Positions 52,389 through 63,433 of a DNA stretch of 64,000 bases are shown in pieces (position 1 is the first letter of the stretch; every line of letters starts with the position of its first letter). This DNA comes from Eutrigla gurnardus. Its lineage: Eukaryota; Chordata; Actinopteri; Perciformes; Triglidae. The position numbers and the translations under genes are program-made. Below the pieces are notes generated by a model. It was not told where the DNA came from, did not search any database, and saw only the letters and a list, made by a program, of their open reading frames with translations. The stretch lies in NCBI GenBank assembly GCA_963514095.1, contig CAUPSS010000067.1:684501-748500 (forward strand). Direction: 5' to 3'.

Positions 52389-55018
52389 GTCTCTACATGT
52401 CTCCCTGTGATAGACTGGTTACCTGTCTGTCTCTACATGTCTCCCTGTGATAGACTGGTTACCTGTCTGTCTCTACATGTCAGCCCTGTGATAGACTGGT
52501 CACCTGTCTCTCTCTACATGTCAGCCCTGTGATAGACTGGTCACCTGTCTGTCTCTACATGTCAGCCCTGTGATAGACTGGTTACCTGTCTGTCTCTACA
52601 TGTCTCCCTGTGATAGACTGGTTACCTGTCTGTCTCTAAATGTCGGCCCCGTGATAGACTGGTTACCTGTCTGTCTCTACATGTCTCCCTGTGATAGACT
52701 GGTTACCTGTCTGTCTCTACATGTCCCCCTGTGATAGACTGGTTACCTGTCTGTCTCTACATGTCCCCCTGTGATAGACTGGTTACCTGTCGGTCTCTAC
52801 ATGTCTCCCTGTGATAGACTGGTCACCTGTCTGTCTCTACATGTCTCCCTGTGATAGACTGGTTACCTGTCTGTCTCTACATGTCTCCCTGTGATAGACT
52901 GGTTACCTGTCTGTCTCTACATGTCAGCCCTGTGATAGACTGGTTACCTGTCTGTCTCTACATGTCTCCCTGTGATAGACTGGTTACCTGTCTGTCTCTA
53001 CATGTCTCCCTGTGATAGACTGGTCACCTGTCTGTCTCTACATGTCTCCCTGTGATAGACTGGTTACCTGTCTGTCTTTACATGTCTCCCTGTGATAGAC
53101 TGGTTACCTGTCTGTCTCTACATGTCTCCCTGTGATAGACTGGTTACCTGTCTGTCTCTACATGTCCCCCTGTGATAGACTGGTTACCTGTCTGTCTCTA
53201 CATGTCTCTCTGTGATAGACTGGTTACCTGTCTGTCTCTACATGTCTCCCTGTGATAGACTGGTTACCTGTCTGTCTCTACATGTCCCCCTGTGATAGAC
53301 TGGTTACCTGTCTGTCTCTACATGTACCCCTGTGATAGACTGGTTACCTGTCTGTCTCTACATGTCGGCCCCATGATAGACTGGTTACCTGTCTGTCTCT
53401 ACATGTCTCCCTGTGATAGACTGGTTACCTGTCTGTCTCTACATGTCTCCCTGTGATAGACTGGTTACCTGTCTGTCTCTACATGTCGGCCCTGTGATAG
53501 ACTGGTTACCTGTCTGTCTCTACATGTCGGCCCTGTGATAGACTGGTTACCTGTCTGTCTCTACATGTCAGCCCTGTGATAGACTGGTTGCCTGTCTGTC
53601 TCTACATGTCAGCCCTGTGATAGACTGGTTACCTGTCTGTCTCTACATGTCTCCCTGTGATAGACTGGTTACCTGTCTGTCTCTACATGTCTCCCTGTGA
53701 TAGACTGGTTACCTGTCTGTCTCTACATGTCTCCCTGTGATAGACTGGTTACCTGTTTGTCTCTACATGTCCCCCTGTGATAGACTGGTTACCTGTCTGT
53801 CTCTACATGTCTCCCTGTGATAGACTGGTTACCTGTCTGTCTCTACATGTCTCCCTGTGATAGACTGGTTACCTGTCTGTCTCTACATGTCCCCCTGTGA
53901 TAGACTGGTTACCTGTCTGTCTCTACATGTACCCCTGTGATAGACTGGTTACCTGTCTGTCTCTACATGTCGGCCCCATGATAGACTGGTTACCTGTCTG
54001 TCTCTACATGTCTCCCTGTGATAGACTGGTTACCTGTCTGTCTCTACATGTCTCCCTGTGATAGACTGGTTACCTGTCTGTCTCTACATGTCGGCCCTGT
54101 GATAGACTGGTTACCTGTCTGTCTCTACATGTCGGCCCTGTGATAGACTGGTTACCTGTCTGTCTCTACATGTCAGCCCTGTGATAGACTGGTTACCCGT
54201 CTGTCTCTACATGTCTCCCTGTGATAGACTGGTTACCTGTCTGTCTCTACATGTCGGCCCCGTGATAGACTGGTTACCTGTCTGTCTCTACATGTCTCCC
54301 TGTGATAGACTGGTTACCTGTCTGTCTCTACATGTCTCCCTGTGATAGACTGGTTACCTGTCTGTCTCTACATGTCCCCCTGTGATAGACTGGTTACCTG
54401 TCGGTCTCTACATGTCTCCCTGTGATAGACTGGTCACCTGTCTGTCTCTACATATCTCCCTGTGATAGACTGGTTACCTGTCTGTCTCTACATGTCCCCC
54501 TGTGATAGACTGGTTACCTGTCTGTCTCTACATGTCTCCATGTGATAGACTGGTTACCTGTCTGTCTCTACATGTCTCCCTGTGATAGACTGGTTAACTG
54601 TCTGTCTCTACATGTCCCCCTGTGATAGACTGGTTACCTGTCTGTCTCTACATGTCTCCCTGTGATAGACTGGTTACCTGTCTGTCTCTACATGTCGGCC
54701 CCGTGATAGACTGGTTACCTGTCTGTCTCTACATGTCTCCCTGTGATAGACTGGTTACCTGTCTGTCTCTACATGTCTCCCTGTGATAGACTGGTTACCT
54801 GTCTGTCTCTACATGTCCCCCTGTGATAGACTGGTTACCTGTCGGTCTCTACATGTCTCCCTGTGATAGACTGGTTACTTGTCTGTCTCCACATGTCTCC
54901 ATGTGATAGATTGGTTACCTGTCTGTCTCTACATGTCAGCCCTGTGATAGACTGGTTACCTGTCTGTCTCTACATGTCTCCCTGTGATAGACTGGTTACC
55001 TGTCTGTCTCTACATGTC
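52389..55018 (+). repeat. 2.6-kb partial copy of block E start
   Basis: Matches 46,474-49,103 at offset 5,915: CTCTCTG (53,204), CCTGTTTGTC (53,751), ACCCGTC (54,193), CATATCTCC, GTTAACTG (54,593) and GGTTACTTG (54,874). It differs at 53,395, where the CTGTCTATC marker is the ordinary CTGTCTGTC. All copies further right share that state. At 55,019 it switches to the block I sequence. Confidence 0.83.
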
Positions 55019-56254
55019 CCCCTGTGATAGACTGGTTACCTGTCTGTCTCTACATGTACCCCTGTGATAGACTGGTTACCTGTCTGTCTCTACATGTCGG
55101 CCCCATGATAGACTGGTTACCTGTCTGTCTCTACATGTCTCCCTGTGATAGACTGGTCACCTGTCTGTCTCTACATGTCTCCCTGTGATAGACTGGTTAC
55201 CTGTCTGTCTTTACATGTCTCCCTGTGATAGACTGGTTACCTGTCTGTCTCTCCATGTCTCCCTGTGATAGACTGGTTACCTGTCTGTCTCTACATGTCT
55301 CCCTGTGATAGACTGGTTACCTGTCTGTCTCTACATGTCCCCCTGTGATAGACTGGTTACCTGTCTGTCTCTACATGTCAGCCCTGTGATAGACTGGTTA
55401 CCTGTCTGTCTCTACATGTCTCCCTGTGATAGACTGGTTACCTGTCTGTCTCTAAATGTCGGCCCCGTGATAGACTGGTTACCTGTCTGTCTCTACATGT
55501 CTCCCTGTGATAGACTGGTTACCTGTCTGTCTCTACATGTCTCCCTGTGATAGACTGGTTACCTGTCTGTCTCTACATGTCCCCCTGTGAAAGACTGGTT
55601 ACCTGTCGGTCTCTACATGTCTCCCTGTGATAGACTGGTTACCTGTCTGTCTCTACATGTCTCCCTGTGATAGACTGGTTACCTGTCTGTCTCTACATGT
55701 CCCCCTGTGATAGACTGGTTACCTGTCTGTCTCTACATGTCTCCCGGTGATAGACTGGTCACCTGTCTGTCTCTACATGTCTCCCTGTGATAGACTGGTT
55801 ACCTGTCTGTCTCTACATGTCTCCCTGTGATAGACTGGTTACCTGTCTGTCTCTACATGTCCCCCTGTGATAGACTGGTTACCTGTCTGTCTCTACATGT
55901 CTCCATGTGATAGACTGGTTACCTGTCTGTCTCTACATGTCTCCCTGTGATAGACTGGTTAACTGTCTGTCTCTACATGTCCCCCTGTGATAGACTGGTT
56001 ACCTGTCTGTCTCTACATGTCTCCCTGTGATAGACTGGTTACCTGTCTGTCTCTACATGTCGGCCCCGTGATAGACTGGTTACCTGTCTGTCTCTACATG
56101 TCTCCCTGTGATAGACTGGTTACCTGTCTGTCTCTACATGTCTCCCTGTGATAGACTGGTTACCTGTCTGTCTCTACATGTCCCCCTGTGATAGACTGGT
56201 TACCTGTCGGTCTCTACATGTCTCCCTGTGATAGACTGGTTACCTGTCTGTCTC
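54541..56254 (+). repeat. Block I, copy 2
   Basis: Second copy of 44,805-46,518. It shares the private CTCTCCATG and GGTTACTTG units and lacks the CTATGATAG change of copy 1. Confidence 0.82.
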
Positions 56255-56746
56255 CACATGTCTCCATGTGATAGATTGGTTACCTGTCTGTCTCTACATG
56301 TCAGCCCTGTGATAGACTGGTTACCTGTCTGTCTCTACATGTCTCCCTGTGATAGACTGGTCACCTGTCTGTCTCTACATGTCTCCCTGTGATAGACTGG
56401 TTACCTGTCTGTCTCTACATGTCTCCCTGTGATAGACTGGTTACCTGTCTGTCTCTACATGTCAGCCCTGTGATAGACTGGTTACCTGTCTGTCTCTACA
56501 TGTCTCCCTGTGATAGACTGGTTACCTGTCTGTCTCTACATGTCTCCCTGTGATAGACTGGTCACCTGTCTGTCTCTACATGTCTCCCTGTGATAGACTG
56601 GTTACCTGTCTGTCTTTACATGTCTCCCTGTGATAGACTGGTTACCTGTCTGTCTCTACATGTCTCCCTGTGATAGACTGGTTACCTGTCTGTCTCTACA
56701 TGTCTCCCTGTGATAGACTGGTTACCTGTCTGTCTCTACATGTCAG
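56255..56746 (+). repeat. Short linking stretch of ordinary monomers
   Basis: About twelve units beginning CTCCACATG, TCCATGTGATAGATTGG, then CAGCCC, GGTCACC and TCTTTAC units. The order is the same as at 23,850-24,350 and 26,910-27,410, so this is another copy of that region rather than something new. Confidence 0.6.
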
Positions 56747-58638
56747 CCCTGTGATAGACTGGTTACCTGTCTGTCTCTACATGTCCCCCTGTGATAGACT
56801 GGTTACCTGTCTGTCTCTACATGTCTCCCTGTGATAGACTGGTTACCTGTCTGTCTCTACATGTCTCCCTGTGATAGACTGGTTACCTGTCTGTCTCTAC
56901 ATGTCTCCCTGTGATAGACTGGTTACCTGTCTGTCTCTACATGTCAGCCCTGTGATAGACTGGTTACTGTCTGTCTCTACATGTCCCCCTGTGATAGACT
57001 GGTTACCTGTCGGTCTCTACATGTCTCCCTGTGATAGACTGGTTACCTGTCTGTCTCTACATGTCTCCCTGTGATAGACTGGTTACCTGTCTGTCTCCAC
57101 ATGTCTCCATGTGATAGACTGGTTACCTGTCTGTCTCTACATGTCAGCCCTATGATAGACTGGTTACCTGTCTGTCTCTACATGTCAGCCCTGTGATAGA
57201 CTGGTTACCTGTCTGTCTCTACATGTCAGCCCTGTGATAGACTGGTTACCTGTCTGTCTGTACATGTCTCCCTGTGATAGACTGGTTACCTGTCTGTCTC
57301 TACATGTCTCCCTGTGATAGACTGGTTACCTGTCTGTCTCTACATGTCAGCCCTGTGATAGACTGGTTACCTGTCTGTCTCTACATGTCTCCCTGTGATA
57401 GACTGGTTACCTGTCTGTCTCTACATGTCTCCCTGTGATAGACTGGTCACCTGTCTGTCTCTACATGTCTCCCTGTGATAGACTGGTTACCTGTCTGTCT
57501 TTACATGTCTCCCTGTGATAGACTGGTTACCTGTCTGTCTCTACATGTCTCCCTGTGATAGACTGGTTACCTGTCTGTCTCTACATGTCTCCCTGTGATA
57601 GACTGGTTACCTGTCTGTCTCTACATGTCCCCCTGTGATAGACTGGTTACCTGTCTGTTTCTACATGTCTCCCTGTGATAGACTGGTTACCTGTCTGTCT
57701 CCACATGTCTCCCTGTGATAGACTGGTTACCTGTCTGTCTCTACATGTCCCCCTGTGATAGACTGGTTACCTGTCTGTCTCTACATGTCTCCCTGTGATA
57801 GACTGGTTACCTGTCTGTCTCTACATGTCGGCCCCATGATAGACTGGTTACCTGTCTGTCTCTACATGTCTCCCTGTGATAGACTGGTTACCTGTCTGTC
57901 TCTACATGTCTCCCTGTGATAGACTGGTTACCTGTCTGTCTCTACATGCCGGCCCTGTGATAGACTGGTTACCTGTCTGTCTCTACATGTCAGCCCTGTG
58001 ATAGACTGGTTGCCTGTCTGTCTCTACATGTCAGCCCTGTGATAGACTGGTTACCTGTCTGTCTCTACATGTCTCCCTGTGATAGACTGGTTACCTGTCT
58101 GTCTCTACATGTCTCCCTGTGATAGACTGGTTACCTGTCTGTCTCTACATGTCAGCCCTGTGATAGACTGGTCACCTGTCTCTCTCTACATGTCAGCCCT
58201 GTGATAGACTGGTCACCTGTCTGTCTCTACATGTCAGCCCTGTGATAGACTGGTTACCTGTCTGTCTCTACATGTCTCCCTGTGATAGACTGGTTACCTG
58301 TCTGTCTCTAAATGTCGGCCCCGTGATAGACTGGTTACCTGTCTGTCTCTACATGTCTCCCTGTGATAGACTGGTTACCTGTCTGTCTCTACATGTCCCC
58401 CTGTGATAGACTGGTTACCTGTCTGTCTCTACATGTCCCCCTGTGATAGACTGGTTACCTGTCGGTCTCTACATGTCTCCCTGTGATAGACTGGTCACCT
58501 GTCTGTCTCTACATGTCTCCCTGTGATAGACTGGTTACCTGTCTGTCTCTACATGTCTCCCTGTGATAGACTGGTTACCTGTCTGTCTCTACATGTCAGC
58601 CCTGTGATAGACTGGTTACCTGTCTGTCTCTACATGTC
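56747..58638 (+). repeat. 1.9-kb duplication (offset 3,466), copy 1
   Basis: Matches 60,213-62,104. Private markers are a 1-bp deletion giving GGTTACTGTC (56,963) and CTGTTTCTAC (57,655). CATGCCGGCC is at 57,946. The deletion lies where 24,527 and 27,587 have a 1-bp insertion, so the same spot has changed length in both directions. Confidence 0.87.
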
Positions 58639-58763
58639 AGCCCTGTGATAGACTGGTTACCTGTCTGTCTCTACATGTCTCCCTGTGATAGACTGGTTAC
58701 CTGTCTGTCTCTACATGTCTCCCTGTGATAGACTGGTTACCTGTCTGTCTCCACATGTCTCCA

Positions 58764-60251
58764 TGTGATAGACTGGTTACCTGTCTGTCTCTACATGTCA
58801 GCCCTGTGATAGACTGGTTGCCTGTCTGTCTCTACATGTCAGCCCTGTGATAGACTGGTTACCTGTCTGTCTCTACATGTCTCCCTGTGATAGACTGGTT
58901 ACCTGTCTGTCTCTACATGTCTCCCTGTGATAGACTGGTTACCTGTCTGTCTCTACATGTCAGCCCTGTGATAGACTGGTCACCTGTCTCTCTCTACATG
59001 TCAGCCCTGTGATAGACTGGTCACCTGTCTGTCTCTACATGTCAGCCCTGTGATAGACTGGTTACCTGTCTGTCTCTACATGTCTCCCTGTGATAGACTG
59101 GTTACCTGTCTGTCTCTAAATGTCGGCCCCGTGATAGACTGGTTACCTGTCTGTCTCTACATGTCTCCCTGTGATAGACTGGTTACCTGTCTGTCTCTAC
59201 ATGTCCCCCTGTGATAGACTGGTTACCTGTCTGTCTCTACATGTCCCCCTGTGATAGACTGGTTACCTGTCGGTCTCTACATGTCTCCCTGTGATAGACT
59301 GGTCACCTGTCTGTCTCTACATGTCTCCCTGTGATAGACTGGTTACCTGTCTGTCTCTACATGTCTCCCTGTGATAGACTGGTTACCTGTCTGTCTCTAC
59401 ATGTCAGCCCTGTGATAGACTGGTTACCTGTCTGTCTCTACATGTCTCCCTGTGATAGACTGGTCACCTGTCTGTCTCTACATGTCTCCCTGTGATAGAC
59501 TGGTTACCTGTCTGTCTTTACATGTCTCCCTGTGATAGACTGGTTACCTGTCTGTCTCTACATGTCTCCCTGTGATAGACTGGTTACCTGTCTGTCTCTA
59601 CATGTCCCCCTGTGATAGACTGGTTACCTGTCTGTCTCTACATGTCTCTCTGTGATAGACTGGTTACCTGTCTGTCTCTACATGTCTCCCTGTGATAGAC
59701 TGGTTACCTGTCTGTCTCTACATGTCCCCCTGTGATAGACTGGTTACCTGTCTGTCTCTACATGTACCCCTGTGATAGACTGGTTACCTGTCTGTCTCTA
59801 CATGTCGGCCCCATGATAGACTGGTTACCTGTCTGTCTCTACATGTCTCCCTGTGATAGACTGGTTACCTGTCTGTCTCTACATGTCTCCCTGTGATAGA
59901 CTGGTTACCTGTCTGTCTCTACATGTCGGCCCTGTGATAGACTGGTTACCTGTCTGTCTCTACATGTCGGCCCTGTGATAGACTGGTTACCTGTCTGTCT
60001 CTACATGTCAGCCCTGTGATAGACTGGTTGCCTGTCTGTCTCTACATGTCAGCCCTGTGATAGACTGGTTACCTGTCTGTCTCTACATGTCTCCCTGTGA
60101 TAGACTGGTTACCTGTCTGTCTCTACATGTCTCCCTGTGATAGACTGGTTACCTGTCTGTCTCTACATGTCTCCCTGTGATAGACTGGTTACCTGTTTGT
60201 CTCTACATGTCCCCCTGTGATAGACTGGTTACCTGTCTGTCTCTACATGTC
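58764..60251 (+). repeat. Copy of 52,284-53,811 with one monomer lost
   Basis: Offset is 6,480 at the start (GGTTGCC at 58,816) and 6,440 after about 59,460, where one 40-mer before the GGTCACC unit is missing. Markers CTCTCTG (59,644) and CCTGTTTGTC (60,191) are kept. The copy at 62,217-64,000 still has the lost monomer, so the loss is private to this copy. Confidence 0.83.
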
Positions 60252-62104
60252 CCCCTGTGATAGACTGGTTACCTGTCTGTCTCTACATGTCTCCCTGTGA
60301 TAGACTGGTTACCTGTCTGTCTCTACATGTCTCCCTGTGATAGACTGGTTACCTGTCTGTCTCTACATGTCTCCCTGTGATAGACTGGTTACCTGTCTGT
60401 CTCTACATGTCAGCCCTGTGATAGACTGGTTACTGTCTGTCTCTACATGTCCCCCTGTGATAGACTGGTTACCTGTCGGTCTCTACATGTCTCCCTGTGA
60501 TAGACTGGTTACCTGTCTGTCTCTACATGTCTCCCTGTGATAGACTGGTTACCTGTCTGTCTCCACATGTCTCCATGTGATAGACTGGTTACCTGTCTGT
60601 CTCTACATGTCAGCCCTATGATAGACTGGTTACCTGTCTGTCTCTACATGTCAGCCCTGTGATAGACTGGTTACCTGTCTGTCTCTACATGTCAGCCCTG
60701 TGATAGACTGGTTACCTGTCTGTCTGTACATGTCTCCCTGTGATAGACTGGTTACCTGTCTGTCTCTACATGTCTCCCTGTGATAGACTGGTTACCTGTC
60801 TGTCTCTACATGTCAGCCCTGTGATAGACTGGTTACCTGTCTGTCTCTACATGTCTCCCTGTGATAGACTGGTTACCTGTCTGTCTCTACATGTCTCCCT
60901 GTGATAGACTGGTCACCTGTCTGTCTCTACATGTCTCCCTGTGATAGACTGGTTACCTGTCTGTCTTTACATGTCTCCCTGTGATAGACTGGTTACCTGT
61001 CTGTCTCTACATGTCTCCCTGTGATAGACTGGTTACCTGTCTGTCTCTACATGTCTCCCTGTGATAGACTGGTTACCTGTCTGTCTCTACATGTCCCCCT
61101 GTGATAGACTGGTTACCTGTCTGTTTCTACATGTCTCCCTGTGATAGACTGGTTACCTGTCTGTCTCCACATGTCTCCCTGTGATAGACTGGTTACCTGT
61201 CTGTCTCTACATGTCCCCCTGTGATAGACTGGTTACCTGTCTGTCTCTACATGTCTCCCTGTGATAGACTGGTTACCTGTCTGTCTCTACATGTCGGCCC
61301 CATGATAGACTGGTTACCTGTCTGTCTCTACATGTCTCCCTGTGATAGACTGGTTACCTGTCTGTCTCTACATGTCTCCCTGTGATAGACTGGTTACCTG
61401 TCTGTCTCTACATGCCGGCCCTGTGATAGACTGGTTACCTGTCTGTCTCTACATGTCAGCCCTGTGATAGACTGGTTGCCTGTCTGTCTCTACATGTCAG
61501 CCCTGTGATAGACTGGTTACCTGTCTGTCTCTACATGTCTCCCTGTGATAGACTGGTTACCTGTCTGTCTCTACATGTCTCCCTGTGATAGACTGGTTAC
61601 CTGTCTGTCTCTACATGTCAGCCCTGTGATAGACTGGTCACCTGTCTCTCTCTACATGTCAGCCCTGTGATAGACTGGTCACCTGTCTGTCTCTACATGT
61701 CAGCCCTGTGATAGACTGGTTACCTGTCTGTCTCTACATGTCTCCCTGTGATAGACTGGTTACCTGTCTGTCTCTAAATGTCGGCCCCGTGATAGACTGG
61801 TTACCTGTCTGTCTCTACATGTCTCCCTGTGATAGACTGGTTACCTGTCTGTCTCTACATGTCCCCCTGTGATAGACTGGTTACCTGTCTGTCTCTACAT
61901 GTCCCCCTGTGATAGACTGGTTACCTGTCGGTCTCTACATGTCTCCCTGTGATAGACTGGTCACCTGTCTGTCTCTACATGTCTCCCTGTGATAGACTGG
62001 TTACCTGTCTGTCTCTACATGTCTCCCTGTGATAGACTGGTTACCTGTCTGTCTCTACATGTCAGCCCTGTGATAGACTGGTTACCTGTCTGTCTCTACA
62101 TGTC
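60213..62104 (+). repeat. 1.9-kb duplication (offset 3,466), copy 2
   Basis: Second copy of 56,747-58,638, with GGTTACTGTC at 60,429, TCTGTACATG at 60,722, CTGTTTCTAC at 61,121 and CATGCCGGCC at 61,411. Confidence 0.87.
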
Positions 62105-63433
62105 TCCCTGTGATAGACTGGTTACCTGTCTGTCTCTACATGTCTCCCTGTGATAGACTGGTCACCTGTCTGTCTCTACATGTCTCCCTGTGATAGACTG
62201 GTTACCTGTCTGTCTTTACATGTCTCCCTGTGATAGACTGGTTACCTGTCTGTCTCTACATGTCCCCCTGTGATAGACTGGTTACCTGTCTGTTTCTACA
62301 TGTCTCCCTGTGATAGACTGGTTACCTGTCTGTCTCCACATGTCTCCCTGTGATAGACTGGTTACCTGTCTGTCTCTACATGTCCCCCTGTGATAGACTG
62401 GTTACCTGTCTGTCTCTACATGTCTCCCTGTGATAGACTGGTTACCTGTCTGTCTCTACATGTCGGCCCCATGATAGACTGGTTACCTGTCTGTCTCTAC
62501 ATGTCTCCCTGTGATAGACTGGTTACCTGTCTGTCTCTACATGTCTCCCTGTGATAGACTGGTTACCTGTCTGTCTCTACATGCCGGCCCTGTGATAGAC
62601 TGGTTACCTGTCTGTCTCTACATGTCAGCCCTGTGATAGACTGGTTGCCTGTCTGTCTCTACATGTCAGCCCTGTGATAGACTGGTTACCTGTCTGTCTC
62701 TACATGTCTCCCTGTGATAGACTGGTTACCTGTCTGTCTCTACATGTCTCCCTGTGATAGACTGGTTACCTGTCTGTCTCTACATGTCAGCCCTGTGATA
62801 GACTGGTCACCTGTCTCTCTCTACATGTCAGCCCTGTGATAGACTGGTCACCTGTCTGTCTCTACATGTCAGCCCTGTGATAGACTGGTTACCTGTCTGT
62901 CTCTACATGTCTCCCTGTGATAGACTGGTTACCTGTCTGTCTCTAAATGTCGGCCCCGTGATAGACTGGTTACCTGTCTGTCTCTACATGTCTCCCTGTG
63001 ATAGACTGGTTACCTGTCTGTCTCTACATGTCCCCCTGTGATAGACTGGTTACCTGTCTGTCTCTACATGTCCCCCTGTGATAGACTGGTTACCTGTCGG
63101 TCTCTACATGTCTCCCTGTGATAGACTGGTCACCTGTCTGTCTCTACATGTCTCCCTGTGATAGACTGGTTACCTGTCTGTCTCTACATGTCTCCCTGTG
63201 ATAGACTGGTTACCTGTCTGTCTCTACATGTCAGCCCTGTGATAGACTGGTTACCTGTCTGTCTCTACATGTCTCCCTGTGATAGACTGGTTACCTGTCT
63301 GTCTCTACATGTCTCCCTGTGATAGACTGGTCACCTGTCTGTCTCTACATGTCTCCCTGTGATAGACTGGTTACCTGTCTGTCTTTACATGTCTCCCTGT
63401 GATAGACTGGTTACCTGTCTGTCTCTACATGTC
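61048..63433 (+). repeat. 1,169-bp (29-monomer) tandem duplication
   Basis: Bases 61,048-62,264 match 62,217-63,433 at offset 1,169 (29 units, nine of 41 bp). Shared markers are CTGTTTCTAC (61,121, 62,290), CTCCACATG (61,165, 62,334), CATGCCGGCC (61,411, 62,580), GGTTGCC and TAAATGTCGG. No difference was noticed at compared sites. Confidence 0.9.

Noticed and set aside
30882..60540. Open frames of 67-81 codons in the right part
   Set aside because: These are repeats of the same artefact. The 67-codon forms (56,871 and 60,337) are only the same frame passing through the 1-bp deletion in GGTTACTGTC.
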